From positions 1-64,000 of the forward strand of contig JBBQAQ010000010.1 of assembly GCA_038316435.1 (NCBI GenBank): DNA of 64,000 nt. Reading direction: 5' to 3'. The translations under genes and the position numbers were made by a program. The notes beneath the pieces were generated by a model. That model was not told the DNA's origin and did not search any database. It saw only the letters and a list, made by a program, of their open reading frames with translations. Of the stretch, positions 50,790-60,858 are shown piece by piece (within the stretch, counting starts at the first letter, position 1; every line of letters starts with the position of its first letter). This stretch comes from JACJXF01 sp038316435 (lineage in GTDB: Bacteria; Bacteroidota; Bacteroidia; Bacteroidales; GCA-2748055).

Positions 50790-51663
50790 TAATCTTTCTG
50801 AAGAAGAAAAAGTTCAGTTTGAGAGAGAATTATTGCGGAATTCTGAGCTTTCCGAGACCTACCAAGCATATTCGAAGATTAATAGAATTCTTGAGAATTC
50901 TTTGGTCTCGCCGGTTTTTGATTTCAAGGACGATCCCATGCTAAAAAAATTGACCCTTGAACAAAGACTTGCAATTGAAGAAGATTACCTGCGGTATAAC
51001 CTAAATGAATCCAATCCTGATTCATTTATAGCATCTGAAATAAGACTCGATGAAACGCAGGATAATAAAACAAATGAGGAAGCGTTTAGAAGAATTTTGA
51101 AGAATGCTGAAGAAAATACACCACGCACTAAAACGAAATTCTTTAATCTTTACACTGGAATTGCTGCTGCACTTGTAGTTTCCCTTTTAGCTGGAAAGTT
51201 TGTTTTCGATCTCCCATTTGCAGAATCAAAAAAAATAAGTCCTCAAAAAGCATTTCTTGTATATTTTAAACCTCAGACAGATAATGAACTTAAAGCAATT
51301 GCATTTAGCGACAATTCCACACAAAACTTAGATTCAGAGTACAAACGCTCAGGAATAAATCAGAAATCAAATAATTCATACCAGTCCAATTATACTCAGG
51401 ATGAACTCGAACTTTCGTATTTATTCAATGGAGTGATTTGGATGGAGAGAAACAATATGCCTGAAGCAAAAAAATACTTCAATAAAATCTTAAACCTGAA
51501 TAATCCTAAAAAGCTTCATTCATGCCTCTATTATTTATCACTTGCATGTTTATCTGAAGGTAAACTTTCAGAAGCACTCCCCTACCTAAACCAACTCAGT
51601 AAATCAAAAAATCCATATAAAAAACAATCCCGGAAAATCCTTAATCAGTTAATTGTAGAATAA
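50752..51663 (+). CDS. Membrane anti-sigma-like protein with C-terminal TPR
   Basis: A 303-residue protein: N-terminal cytoplasmic helices (LDQYLYNNLSEEEKVQFERELLRNSELSETY, the layout of Bacteroidota anti-sigma factors), one membrane helix (FNLYTGIAAALVVSLLAGKFVF, ~150-170) and a periplasmic C-terminus with two TPR-like helix pairs (ELSYLFNGVIWMERNNMPEAKKYFNKIL, LSLACLSEGKLSEALPYLNQL). Its 38-base overlap with the sigma gene supports stoichiometric co-translation. A role in sequestering the sigma factor until a periplasmic signal arrives is inferred. Confidence 0.75.
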   Translation: MNIYNKLDQYLYNNLSEEEKVQFERELLRNSELSETYQAYSKINRILENSLVSPVFDFKDDPMLKKLTLEQRLAIEEDYLRYNLNESNPDSFIASEIRLDETQDNKTNEEAFRRILKNAEENTPRTKTKFFNLYTGIAAALVVSLLAGKFVFDLPFAESKKISPQKAFLVYFKPQTDNELKAIAFSDNSTQNLDSEYKRSGINQKSNNSYQSNYTQDELELSYLFNGVIWMERNNMPEAKKYFNKILNLNNPKKLHSCLYYLSLACLSEGKLSEALPYLNQLSKSKNPYKKQSRKILNQLIVE

Positions 51664-51713
51664 AAATCATTATTTTCATTATTATTTCTAAATTTAGCCA
51701 ATGATTTCTTTAT

Positions 51714-53906
51714 ATGGCTAAATTCCCCTTCTATAATCAACATGACGTAATGGACTGTGGTCCTAGTTGCCTCAGGATGGTCGCAAGTCATTTTGGTCGC
51801 AATTTCTCTCTTCAGACTCTTCGTGAAAAAAGCTATCTTACCAGAGAGGGCGTATCCCTCATGGGAATAAGCGAAGCCGCTGAGTCAATTGGATTTAGAA
51901 CTCTTGGTGTTACATTGAGCTTTGAACAGTTGTCAATGGAAGCCCCACTCCCACTCATTATTCATTGGAATCAAAATCATTTCATTGTGGTGTATAAAAT
52001 CACCAGGAATAAGATTTATACGGCAGATCCTGCATTTGGGCTGATTAATTATTCCAAAGCTGAATTTATGAGCAACTGGCTCAGTAACAAAGAAAAAGGT
52101 GAAAACAAAGGCCTAGCGCTTTTACTTGAACCTGGCCCGGAATTCTATAATCAGACTGGAGAAAATATTAATAAGACAAGCTTTCGGTTTCTGTTTTCTT
52201 ATCTTAAATCATACAGGAACTTCATGTTCCAACTGCTTTTGGGTGTCTTTATAGGAAGTATTCTATTACTGATTCTTCCTTTTTTAACTCAAAGTATTGT
52301 TGACTATGGTATTAATAATCAGGATCTTGGATTTATATACCTAATCCTCATAGCGCAACTGGTAATTGTTATAAGTCGACAATCTGTTGATTTTATCAGA
52401 GGCTGGATACTTCTTCACCTGAGTACCCGAATTAACATTTCTCTCATCTCGGATTTTCTGGTTAAACTGATGAAATTACCAATTGGTTTTTTTGATACAA
52501 GGCTGGTTGGTGACATTCTACAAAGAATAAATGATCACCGACGTATCGAAAACTTTCTTACTACTTCCTCTTTAAGTATCCTGTTCTCATTCTTTAATCT
52601 GATAATTTTCTCAATTGTCCTAGGAATTTATAGCTTGAAAATTCTGTCAGTTTTTGTTGTTGGTTCATTGCTGTATTTCCTTTGGATCAACCTGTTCATG
52701 AAGAAAAGAAGAGAACTGGATTTTAAGAGATTTATGAAAATGTCGGATAATCAGGGTAAAATAATTCAGATTATATCAGGGATTGAAGAGATAAAACTCA
52801 ATAATGCAGAGCGCGACAAAAGATGGGAATGGGAAAATGTTCAGTCAGCTCTTTTTAAAATAAATATTCGCGGCTTGTCTCTCAATCAGTATCAGCTTGC
52901 AGGAGCCGTTCTTATTAATGAAATCAAAAATATCATTATTACTTTTCTAGCTGCATCAGCGGTTGTCAATGGCCAGATGACGTTGGGTATGATGCTTGCA
53001 GTTTCCTACATTTTAGGTCAGCTTAATGGCCCCATTGAACAAATGATTGATTTTCTCCGAAGCACTCAGGATGCAAAAATAAGTCTTGAAAGATTAGGCG
53101 AAATTCATGAAAAAAAGGATGAGGAAGATCTTCATGAAAAAATGAATTTCGAAGCTATTGGAAAGAAAATTACTATTAAAGACCTTTCGTTTAGATATGA
53201 AGGCCCTCATTCTGCTTATGTTTTAAGAAATCTGGATCTCGAAATCCCGGAAAATAAAGTAACAGCAATAGTAGGTACCAGCGGTAGTGGAAAAACAACG
53301 CTAATCAAATTATTACTCGGTTATTATCCCCCAACAGAAGGTGAAATTCAGATTGGAGATCAGAAACTCCGAAATTTAAGCCCCAATAAATGGAGACAGC
53401 GCTGTGGTGTTGTCCTTCAGAATGGTTATCTTTTCTCCGATTCTATTGCCAGAAACATTGCTCTGGGGGAAAACTTTATCGACACAAAAAAATTAGCCTA
53501 TTCAGCACGACTTGCTAATATTTCAGATTTTATTGAAAGTCTTCCTCTGGGATATAATACTAAAATTGGTCAGGAAGGACAAAGTCTTAGCGGTGGCGAG
53601 AAGCAAAGAATTTTAATTGCACGTGCAATTTATAAAAATCCTGATTTTCTGTTTCTCGACGAGGGAACAAGTTCACTTGATGCAAATAACGAACGGGTAA
53701 TAATGCAAAACCTTTTCGAATTTTATAAAAGTAGAACGGTTGTGGTTGTGGCACATCGACTTAGTACTGTCAAAGATGCTGATCAAATCGTTGTTCTCGA
53801 TAAGGGAAGAATTGTTGAAAAAGGCACTCACGATGAGCTGAGTCGCTTAAAAGGTCATTACTATAATCTTGTAAAAAACCAACTGGAACTTGGAATAGGA
53901 AATTAG
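51714..53906 (+). CDS. Peptidase-containing ABC exporter (C39, PCAT-type) 2
   Basis: A 730-residue C39 exporter. The protease has Cys in QHDVMDCGPSCLRM (about 16), His in NQNHFIVVYK and Asp in TADPAFG, so it looks active. Six membrane helices (~160-450) and an ATPase with GTSGSGKTT, LSGGEKQRILIARAI and FLDEGTSS follow. It starts 50 bases after the anti-sigma-like gene, suggesting sigma-factor control. It is clearly different from exporter 1 (44709) and lacks an own HlyD gene, so it may share that adaptor or work alone. No precursor peptide gene is seen. Confidence 0.92.
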   Translation: MAKFPFYNQHDVMDCGPSCLRMVASHFGRNFSLQTLREKSYLTREGVSLMGISEAAESIGFRTLGVTLSFEQLSMEAPLPLIIHWNQNHFIVVYKITRNKIYTADPAFGLINYSKAEFMSNWLSNKEKGENKGLALLLEPGPEFYNQTGENINKTSFRFLFSYLKSYRNFMFQLLLGVFIGSILLLILPFLTQSIVDYGINNQDLGFIYLILIAQLVIVISRQSVDFIRGWILLHLSTRINISLISDFLVKLMKLPIGFFDTRLVGDILQRINDHRRIENFLTTSSLSILFSFFNLIIFSIVLGIYSLKILSVFVVGSLLYFLWINLFMKKRRELDFKRFMKMSDNQGKIIQIISGIEEIKLNNAERDKRWEWENVQSALFKINIRGLSLNQYQLAGAVLINEIKNIIITFLAASAVVNGQMTLGMMLAVSYILGQLNGPIEQMIDFLRSTQDAKISLERLGEIHEKKDEEDLHEKMNFEAIGKKITIKDLSFRYEGPHSAYVLRNLDLEIPENKVTAIVGTSGSGKTTLIKLLLGYYPPTEGEIQIGDQKLRNLSPNKWRQRCGVVLQNGYLFSDSIARNIALGENFIDTKKLAYSARLANISDFIESLPLGYNTKIGQEGQSLSGGEKQRILIARAIYKNPDFLFLDEGTSSLDANNERVIMQNLFEFYKSRTVVVVAHRLSTVKDADQIVVLDKGRIVEKGTHDELSRLKGHYYNLVKNQLELGIGN

Positions 53907-53941
53907 GTAGAGGAAACTTTTTTTTACTCAAGCGAATTTTT

Positions 53942-54048
53942 AAACCTGCGGGGTTTAAACCCCTCATGTTTAATGTTGTGAAAAGTTAAAAATCAGCCAG
54001 TATTAAGTGTTTTTTTGAAAATCACCAAACATTTTTGACCACATTACC
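53942..54048 (-). repeat. 107-bp dispersed intergenic repeat, copy 2
   Basis: The inverted counterpart of 10134-10240. It spans the gap between exporter 2 (ends 53906) and PorP/SprF (ends 54053), a convergent gene pair, as does copy 1 at 10134 between convergent genes. It contains GGGGTTTAAACCCC and the block AACATTAAACATGAGGGG on the minus strand. Confidence 0.7.
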
Positions 54049-54052
54049 ATTT

Positions 54053-55051
54053 TTATTGATCAAAACTTCTCGAATCCTGCTTGATCCATCTGAATCTTCT
54101 ACTGCTCATGTCACCAAATCTTACACCCAGCATTAATTCATGCGAACCGTTACCATATGAACGCACACCGCTTAATGATGCATCAAATGCATAAGCAAAG
54201 TAAAATACATCAACACTTAGTCCAATCATTGAAACCAAGGTCTTATCTGAGCGATATGATAGTCCCAGCCAATACTCATCCTGATAAGTAAGTTTTGTGC
54301 TTATATCAAGTTCAGTTGCCAGTTTTGCGGCTCTTAAAAGTAGTGAAGGCTCAAGTGCTAATCCGTTTTCGAAGTTGAATTTATATCCTGTCATAACACT
54401 ATAAGTTCTGGCAGTACGAAAATTATCCTTGATATGGCTGCTTCCAAGTTTGAAAGAAGATCCAAATAAATTGTTCATACTCAGACCTGCATACAAACTA
54501 TTATTTGAATAATAAGTTCCAAAACTAGCATCCGGCACCCAGAATGATTTTCGATTTGAATTCAGAAAAGGATCATCAGGATCATAAATATATGACTTAG
54601 AATCATCCAACTTATATTGAAATCCCGAACCCGAAAGCCCAAAGGAAAGCTGATAATCATTTGAAACTTTGATATGGTATGCATAGGTTAATTCAATTCC
54701 TGTTTTGGAAATAATTCCATTTCTATCACTGAAAATATGAGCACCTAAACCAACTCTTTCATCCCGGGTCGCTTTTTTCGGCTTCTTTTTTACCTGCAAC
54801 TTTTTTTTAATATAACTATCGTTAAGAAGTCTTGTCTGGCAAGTAATAGCAAAAGTTCTGGGCGAATTTACAAAACCTGTGAACTGATCCCTTGCCACAA
54901 GATTTAAACTTGTATAGCCATTGGCTCCAGCAACCGCTGGATTTATTAAAAACTTATTCAGCATATACTGGCTGTAAAGAGGTCCCTGCTGAGCATTGGC
55001 GAACTGCACAGATAAGCCTAACAGAAGAATTATTTTAATAGTCTTTTTCAT
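54053..55051 (-). CDS. PorP/SprF-family T9SS outer-membrane protein
   Basis: A 332-residue outer-membrane protein with a signal peptide (MKKTIKIILLLGLSVQFANAQ), the family opening QQGPLYSQYMLNKFLINPAVAGANGYTSLN, and beta-rich repeats to the end. PorP/SprF proteins anchor or accept type B T9SS substrates and are characteristically encoded next to a gliding-motility C-terminal-domain protein. Here it starts 2 bases after the stop of the 1934-residue surface protein. It is predicted to hold that protein at the cell surface. Confidence 0.92.
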   Translation of the reverse strand: MKKTIKIILLLGLSVQFANAQQGPLYSQYMLNKFLINPAVAGANGYTSLNLVARDQFTGFVNSPRTFAITCQTRLLNDSYIKKKLQVKKKPKKATRDERVGLGAHIFSDRNGIISKTGIELTYAYHIKVSNDYQLSFGLSGSGFQYKLDDSKSYIYDPDDPFLNSNRKSFWVPDASFGTYYSNNSLYAGLSMNNLFGSSFKLGSSHIKDNFRTARTYSVMTGYKFNFENGLALEPSLLLRAAKLATELDISTKLTYQDEYWLGLSYRSDKTLVSMIGLSVDVFYFAYAFDASLSGVRSYGNGSHELMLGVRFGDMSSRRFRWIKQDSRSFDQ

Positions 55052-55053
55052 TC

Positions 55054-58000
55054 TTATCTGACAATTGTTATATTTCCTTTAATAATCGAACTACCGTTAT
55101 TGAGGTTAATTATGTAATGATATGACTCCATTGGTAATTCACGACCTTCGAAAATGCCATTCCAGCTGTTATCATAAGACTTCATGAAAAATACCCGTTT
55201 CCCATATCGGTTAAAAATCTCAACAGTATTTCCCGCATAAAGTTCGAGTCCGTCAATAATCCATGTATCATTATAACCATCGTTGTTGGGAGTTATAATT
55301 CCGGGTATATCGAAACATTCTTCCCTGATATAACCGACCACGAAGGTTTTGTTAAGAGTACAATTTTTAGAATCTTGTACATCTACTGAATAAAATCCGA
55401 TAAATAAATTGCTCAAAGTATTTTCGATCGAACCGCTAGTCCATTGGTAGGTATGAGTTCCCGTTCCACCCTGGCTTGTAAGTGAAATTTGACCATCTGT
55501 TGCATCGGGACAAGCAGCTTCAGTAATTGTCGCAGTTACTTCAATTTCAGCAGGTTGAAGCACTGTTACTACTGCATTAGCCTTACATGAATTTAAATCT
55601 GTCACTATAACTGAATAATTACCCGCAAGAAGTCCATCGGCAGTTTGCAGTTTTGAACCATCTGACCAAACATAAACCATAGCACCTGACCCACTTAATA
55701 TAACGACACGGGCGCTTCCATCTGAACCAGAAAAACAACTTGCATCAGTTTTATCAATGCTAATTATTGGATTTGAATTTTCCACAATGGTAACCGGATC
55801 AGAAATTTCACTTTGAATACCTGTGGAATTAGAAACAATTAGTGTGTATATCCCTGATTCATTAACCGTTATGTTTTGAGTTGTAGCTCCGTTTGACCAT
55901 AGATATGAAAAAGCCTTTTCGGAATTAAGTGTCAGTGATTCACCCTCACAAAGCTGAGCATCACCCGTAAAACTAATTATGGGTTTGTCGAGATTTGTTT
56001 TAACAATTACCTCAACTTCATCCGATGGAATACTGGTGCAATTATTAACGTCTGTAACACTAACCGAGTAGAACCCGGAATTACTAACTGTAATAATTTG
56101 GCCAGTCTCCCCTCCCGGAGTCCACAAATATGAGTCAGAAGCTGCGACGCTTAAATTTACACTTCCTCCAGTAAGGAATGTCAAAGATCCATCAGGTATA
56201 ATAATTGGTTTTTCGGGGGATTGGTTTACGGTAACCACCAAATCTGTAGATGCATTACTTAAACAAGAATTACCATCAAGAATTTGAAGTGTGTAAATTC
56301 CAGATATTGAAGCATTTATTGATTGATTTGTTTCTCCATTTGACCATAAATAACCATTTGCAACAGGACCTGAAAGACTTACACTACCACCTTCGCAAAA
56401 TTCTGTCAATCCTCCGGGGTTAACTATTGGAGGCACAGGAAGGCTAAATACTGTAATATCAGTTCCGTCAGAAACCACACTTGTACAATTGAACTCATTA
56501 CTTACTATTACTGAATAATTACCTGATAGTGAAACATTTATACTTTGAGTTGATTCTCCCGTAGACCAAGAATAACCAGAACTCATACTGGAAGTTAGAG
56601 TAACGCTGCTTCCTTCGCAAAAACCAGTTGGTCCAGAGGTAGTAATAATAGGTTTTGAAGGTAGAACATTAACTGATACAGTGGAAGGAAGGGATAGTAC
56701 ACTTTCACACCCAGAACTATTTGTAACCTTCACAGTATAACTGCCACCCGCATTCACAATGATACTTGAAGTTGTTTCACCGGTTGACCATAAATAACTG
56801 TTTCCTATACTTGCAATTAATTCTACACTTTCACCTGCGCAAAGCATTAATGAACCTGACGCAGTTATTGCAGGTATAGAGGGAACAGCCTCATGTGTTA
56901 CATCCAAAAATGCCGATTCCAAACTCTCACACCCAGTTGCATCTGTTATCCTAACACTATAACTACCAGCGTCATTTGCTGTAATACTTGAGCTTGTTTC
57001 TCCCGTTGACCACAAATAACTTTTGCCTAGACTTGAAGTAAGATTAACACTTCCACCTGGACAGAAAGTTGTCGGACCACCTGCTGAAATGGTTGGAGTT
57101 GCAGGTAGTGTATTTACGGTTACTACCGTGGCTAATGAAGCAGCACTCTGACATCCCGATGCATTGGTCACTTGAACAGTATAACTGCCTGAAATAACAG
57201 GACTAATACTTGCTGTAGTTGCACCAGTCGACCAAAGATAAGAGGTACCTGCGCTTGATGTTAACATCACTGTTCCACCAGTACAGAAAGTTGTTGGCCC
57301 ACCTGCTGAAATGGTTGGAGTTGCAGGTAGTGTATTTACGGTTACTGTGGTTGCTAATGAAGCAGCACTCTGACATCCCGATGCATTGGTCACCTGAACA
57401 GTATAACTACCTGAAATAACAGGACTGATGCTTGCTGTAGTTGCGCCTGTCGACCAAAGATAAGAGGTGCCTGCGCTTGATGTTAACGTCACTGTTCCAC
57501 CAGTACAGAAAGTTGTCGGACCACCTGCTGAAATGGTTGGAGTTGCAGGTAGGGTATTTACGGTTACTGTGGTTGCTAATGAAGCAGCACTCTGACATCC
57601 CGATGCATTGGTCACTTGAACAGTATAACTGCCTGAAATAACAGGACTGATGCTTGCTGTAGTTGCACCGGTCGACCAAAGATAAGAGGTACCTGCGCTT
57701 GATGTTAATGTCACTGTTCCACCAGTACAGAAAGTTGTTGGCCCACCTGCTGAAATGGTTGGAGTTGCAGGTAGGGCATTTACAGTCAAAATAACAGGAT
57801 CACTCGATATACTCTGACACCCAGTGGCATTTTTAACTTTTACAGAATAATTTCCTGTATTTTTAATATAAATTGATTGCGAAACTGCCGCATTTGACCA
57901 TAAATAAGAACTTGATAATGGAGCAGTTATAAGAATAGAGTCACCTGAACATACTGATTGATTTCCAGTAGGAGAAAGTAAGGGTTTAGCAGGTAGTGCA

Positions 58001-60858
58001 TTTACATTTACTGCTGTATTATCAGAAACAGGAGAAGGACAACCGTAAATATCATATACAATTACGGTATAATTTCCAGAAACCTTTGCGTAAATGTTAC
58101 GGGTTGTTGCTCCATTTGACCAGAGATAGCTGTTTGCCAGACTGGAACTTAGCAAAACACTGTCACCGCTACAAAAAGTAAGGACCCCGTTAACTGTCAC
58201 ACTTGGTTTTGAAAGAGCGGGAACCACAGTAATTGCTATAGAATCGATATTACTAAAACCATTGGTATCCGTTATTGTAACTTTGTAAACTGTATTTGCA
58301 ACAGGTTTCGCAACAGTAACTGCAGAAGCAGGTGATATAAGTCCTAACGAAGGATTCCAGAGATATGTAAATGGTCCGCTTCCTGATGCTGTGGCTGTAA
58401 GTGTTGTGGTTGATACGGCACAGGTTCCGATACTTAAATTACTGGCACTAAGTACAATTCCGATATCATTGTTCTTTATAGTATATGCATGAGAAATCTG
58501 TGTTCCTAGCTGCACGCCTGCAGTAGGTGCAGAAAGTGTTATATCAAAATACTCATCGGGAATTTCAACAGCATTATCATCTATTATAAGTGGCTGTATT
58601 ATAGCTGTCTTTTGACCCGGATTAAAAGTCACTTTTGCGGGATTTAGAAAATAATCAACACCCGAACCTGTGGCTGTTCCCCCGGAGATTGCGTAATTTA
58701 CTTCCACCAAACTTGATATCGCATAGTTTAAGCTTACTGATATAGAGGGATTTGCAATATTCTCAAATCCCGAGGAACTTGCAAGATTAAAGCTTACGTA
58801 GGGCTTTACAATTCCAACCATTATTTCACAACCATCAGGTAATGTGACATTATTTGCGACATATTCGGTACCTGTGTATATCAAACCGTAGGCGGTGGCG
58901 CCTGAGGTGAAATCGCCATCTGCGTCAACAAAAATGTTATACGCAAGGTAACCAGCACTCAATATTGGAAGAAGCGAGCTGCTAAGACTTACACTTACCT
59001 GCCCAACTGTTCCATCTCCACCTGTCTGATCAACTTTCCATGTGCGTGCAAGTCTCTCTATATTGGGATCTGCTGAAGGAACGTTGGCCGAAGTCCAAGT
59101 AGTAATTGAACCTCCATCATGACCAAACAATAGAAATTCGCCGTTTTCAAGATCATTGGCTCCTCCAATTGCAAGTATTCCTGCCGACTGAGCTTTAGTG
59201 TGTGTATTAGTTGCATCAACCCTTCCAATCCCCGCTACATCATTTTTATGGCTTGCTTCATAACCATATTTATCATTTGAACCTAAGGCTATTGTATATT
59301 TTGAGGAAAGGTAGTTATTGACAATTATTTCCTGAGCTGAATTGAGAGCTTTGGAATAAATAATTGCTTCAGAAACTTTCCCATTAAAAAAGCCTGCACC
59401 TGTTCGATCTGTTCCAAGTTTAAACGTACCATCAGTAGAAACGGCACTTGCATAATCATTTACAGTCTGAGATACTCCTCCTAGTTTAAGTTGATGATGA
59501 GCGGCAGTTGCAGCATGTTGAGTTTGCAACAGATAGGGCGTGCCAAGACTCAAAACCGGTCCCGTATATGAGGAACCTAAAGTATAAGAATAATACCTTT
59601 GTGCAGCATCCTTACTAATACTCAATGTGTTATTGTTATTAGCATCGCCGAGCGACATTAAACTGTAATCTGCTCCACCTGTAAAACTTGCTACAGTATA
59701 TAAGATTAACGGAGCCGAAATAGAACCCAATTCACGTGAAAATTTGCCATTAGCGCCATCAAATACTACCGTCGGTAAAGAGTTCATTCCGGTTGAACTA
59801 AGCACAGGACGATTAGCTAAAGTGCTTTGAACCAGATGGTTAATATTTCCACTGACGTCGTACCATGTTTTTATATTTTCAGCATCTACGGCCGGATTAT
59901 CAGATCCATTTAAAAGTCCAGCATCGGCACGAAGCCATAATTCATTCGAAGCACTGTCACCTACTCCACCAGGCCCAGAAAATCCTGTAATTGGTAAAGA
60001 TGGATCAGTTACACACATCCCAAATGTTCCACTTTTTGCCTGATCACCGAAAATCCGAATGTAGATCACTTCACCGGGAGTTCTTCCAGAAAGAATAGAT
60101 GTAGGCATGGAATTTAAATTATCCACACAGGTTATTCTTGCAAGAGAATTACAAGAAGTACTGCTAAAAATCTCCATTATTGCGTATGAAAGTGTTCCAG
60201 GTAGTGCTTGAATTTTCAACTGACCAGATGCAGGAACCGTAGTTTTAAACCAAACCCCGCCACCAAAAAAAGTATGACATGTTGGACTTCCCCAGGTTGT
60301 TGTGTTGTATGCTCCTTTATTTGAAAAGAATTCAGGTACACAGGAATTTCCTACTACCAGGTTGGCCGCCGCGCATGGGTCATTATTTGCAGGTGGTGGG
60401 TTAGCACTTATTTCTGCCACCCATCCTGAATCGCGCGGAGAAAGAAGTTTTGAAACTAACCCGAAGGTAATACATCCGTTTGGAGAAGTAAAACTAAATT
60501 GGGGGGTATCGTTATCGTAGGCTACATAATTATTTGAAGGAAAATTGATCGTCATGTAGTCGTAAATCGAATAATCGGTATGCGGAGGTGGATTGTATGT
60601 CCTGAATCCAGTAAAATCAAGAGTTATAGGATTCCCGTTTTCTGAACAGAATCTCACATTCCAGTTTTGATTAACAGCATATTTGTCAAATCCACCATCA
60701 TCATAAAATTTCCCGGAATTTGCAGTAACAGTCTGGCCTGAAGTAAAACCATGGTTCAGATAATAATCGTCAGGGTTGGTTTGAGCAAGGACTAACTTGC
60801 AGTTTAGAAAAAGAATGAAAACGGTAAAAAGAAAAATATTTCTTAATTTCAACTGCAT
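55054..60858 (-). CDS. Giant T9SS type B surface protein with Ig-like/SprB-type repeats
   Basis: 1934 residues. Signal peptide (to LVLAQ, ~26), a CUB-like domain (~35-150), a pre-peptidase-like domain (~155-285), a LamG-like domain (~300-530) and a region rich in GIGRVDAT...AGILAIGGAND (~540-650). A Calx-beta module (~690-800) follows. Then about 10 Ig-like modules with the pattern CxGxxVxLxxS...SYLWSTGxTT follow (~890-1640), two SprB-type repeats (SCFSGSDGSARV, ACPDATDGQISLTSQGGTGTHTYQW), and a type B C-terminal domain (GIITPNNDGYNDTWIIDGLE...YGKRVF). Three of the Ig modules are near-identical (222-bp units). A surface adhesin or matrix protein role is inferred; no catalytic motif is evident. 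Confidence 0.92.
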   Translation of the reverse strand: MQLKLRNIFLFTVFILFLNCKLVLAQTNPDDYYLNHGFTSGQTVTANSGKFYDDGGFDKYAVNQNWNVRFCSENGNPITLDFTGFRTYNPPPHTDYSIYDYMTINFPSNNYVAYDNDTPQFSFTSPNGCITFGLVSKLLSPRDSGWVAEISANPPPANNDPCAAANLVVGNSCVPEFFSNKGAYNTTTWGSPTCHTFFGGGVWFKTTVPASGQLKIQALPGTLSYAIMEIFSSTSCNSLARITCVDNLNSMPTSILSGRTPGEVIYIRIFGDQAKSGTFGMCVTDPSLPITGFSGPGGVGDSASNELWLRADAGLLNGSDNPAVDAENIKTWYDVSGNINHLVQSTLANRPVLSSTGMNSLPTVVFDGANGKFSRELGSISAPLILYTVASFTGGADYSLMSLGDANNNNTLSISKDAAQRYYSYTLGSSYTGPVLSLGTPYLLQTQHAATAAHHQLKLGGVSQTVNDYASAVSTDGTFKLGTDRTGAGFFNGKVSEAIIYSKALNSAQEIIVNNYLSSKYTIALGSNDKYGYEASHKNDVAGIGRVDATNTHTKAQSAGILAIGGANDLENGEFLLFGHDGGSITTWTSANVPSADPNIERLARTWKVDQTGGDGTVGQVSVSLSSSLLPILSAGYLAYNIFVDADGDFTSGATAYGLIYTGTEYVANNVTLPDGCEIMVGIVKPYVSFNLASSSGFENIANPSISVSLNYAISSLVEVNYAISGGTATGSGVDYFLNPAKVTFNPGQKTAIIQPLIIDDNAVEIPDEYFDITLSAPTAGVQLGTQISHAYTIKNNDIGIVLSASNLSIGTCAVSTTTLTATASGSGPFTYLWNPSLGLISPASAVTVAKPVANTVYKVTITDTNGFSNIDSIAITVVPALSKPSVTVNGVLTFCSGDSVLLSSSLANSYLWSNGATTRNIYAKVSGNYTVIVYDIYGCPSPVSDNTAVNVNALPAKPLLSPTGNQSVCSGDSILITAPLSSSYLWSNAAVSQSIYIKNTGNYSVKVKNATGCQSISSDPVILTVNALPATPTISAGGPTTFCTGGTVTLTSSAGTSYLWSTGATTASISPVISGSYTVQVTNASGCQSAASLATTVTVNTLPATPTISAGGPTTFCTGGTVTLTSSAGTSYLWSTGATTASISPVISGSYTVQVTNASGCQSAASLATTVTVNTLPATPTISAGGPTTFCTGGTVMLTSSAGTSYLWSTGATTASISPVISGSYTVQVTNASGCQSAASLATVVTVNTLPATPTISAGGPTTFCPGGSVNLTSSLGKSYLWSTGETSSSITANDAGSYSVRITDATGCESLESAFLDVTHEAVPSIPAITASGSLMLCAGESVELIASIGNSYLWSTGETTSSIIVNAGGSYTVKVTNSSGCESVLSLPSTVSVNVLPSKPIITTSGPTGFCEGSSVTLTSSMSSGYSWSTGESTQSINVSLSGNYSVIVSNEFNCTSVVSDGTDITVFSLPVPPIVNPGGLTEFCEGGSVSLSGPVANGYLWSNGETNQSINASISGIYTLQILDGNSCLSNASTDLVVTVNQSPEKPIIIPDGSLTFLTGGSVNLSVAASDSYLWTPGGETGQIITVSNSGFYSVSVTDVNNCTSIPSDEVEVIVKTNLDKPIISFTGDAQLCEGESLTLNSEKAFSYLWSNGATTQNITVNESGIYTLIVSNSTGIQSEISDPVTIVENSNPIISIDKTDASCFSGSDGSARVVILSGSGAMVYVWSDGSKLQTADGLLAGNYSVIVTDLNSCKANAVVTVLQPAEIEVTATITEAACPDATDGQISLTSQGGTGTHTYQWTSGSIENTLSNLFIGFYSVDVQDSKNCTLNKTFVVGYIREECFDIPGIITPNNDGYNDTWIIDGLELYAGNTVEIFNRYGKRVFFMKSYDNSWNGIFEGRELPMESYHYIINLNNGSSIIKGNITIVR
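57105..57770 (-). repeat. Three near-identical 222-bp Ig-module repeats
   Basis: The word GGTTGGAGTTGCAG recurs at 57757, 57535, 57313 and 57091, exactly 222 bases apart. The unit encodes a 74-residue module (TPTISAGGPTTFC to NTLPA). Only a few bases differ among the three full copies; surrounding modules are divergent. This indicates recent tandem duplication or gene conversion. Confidence 0.9.
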
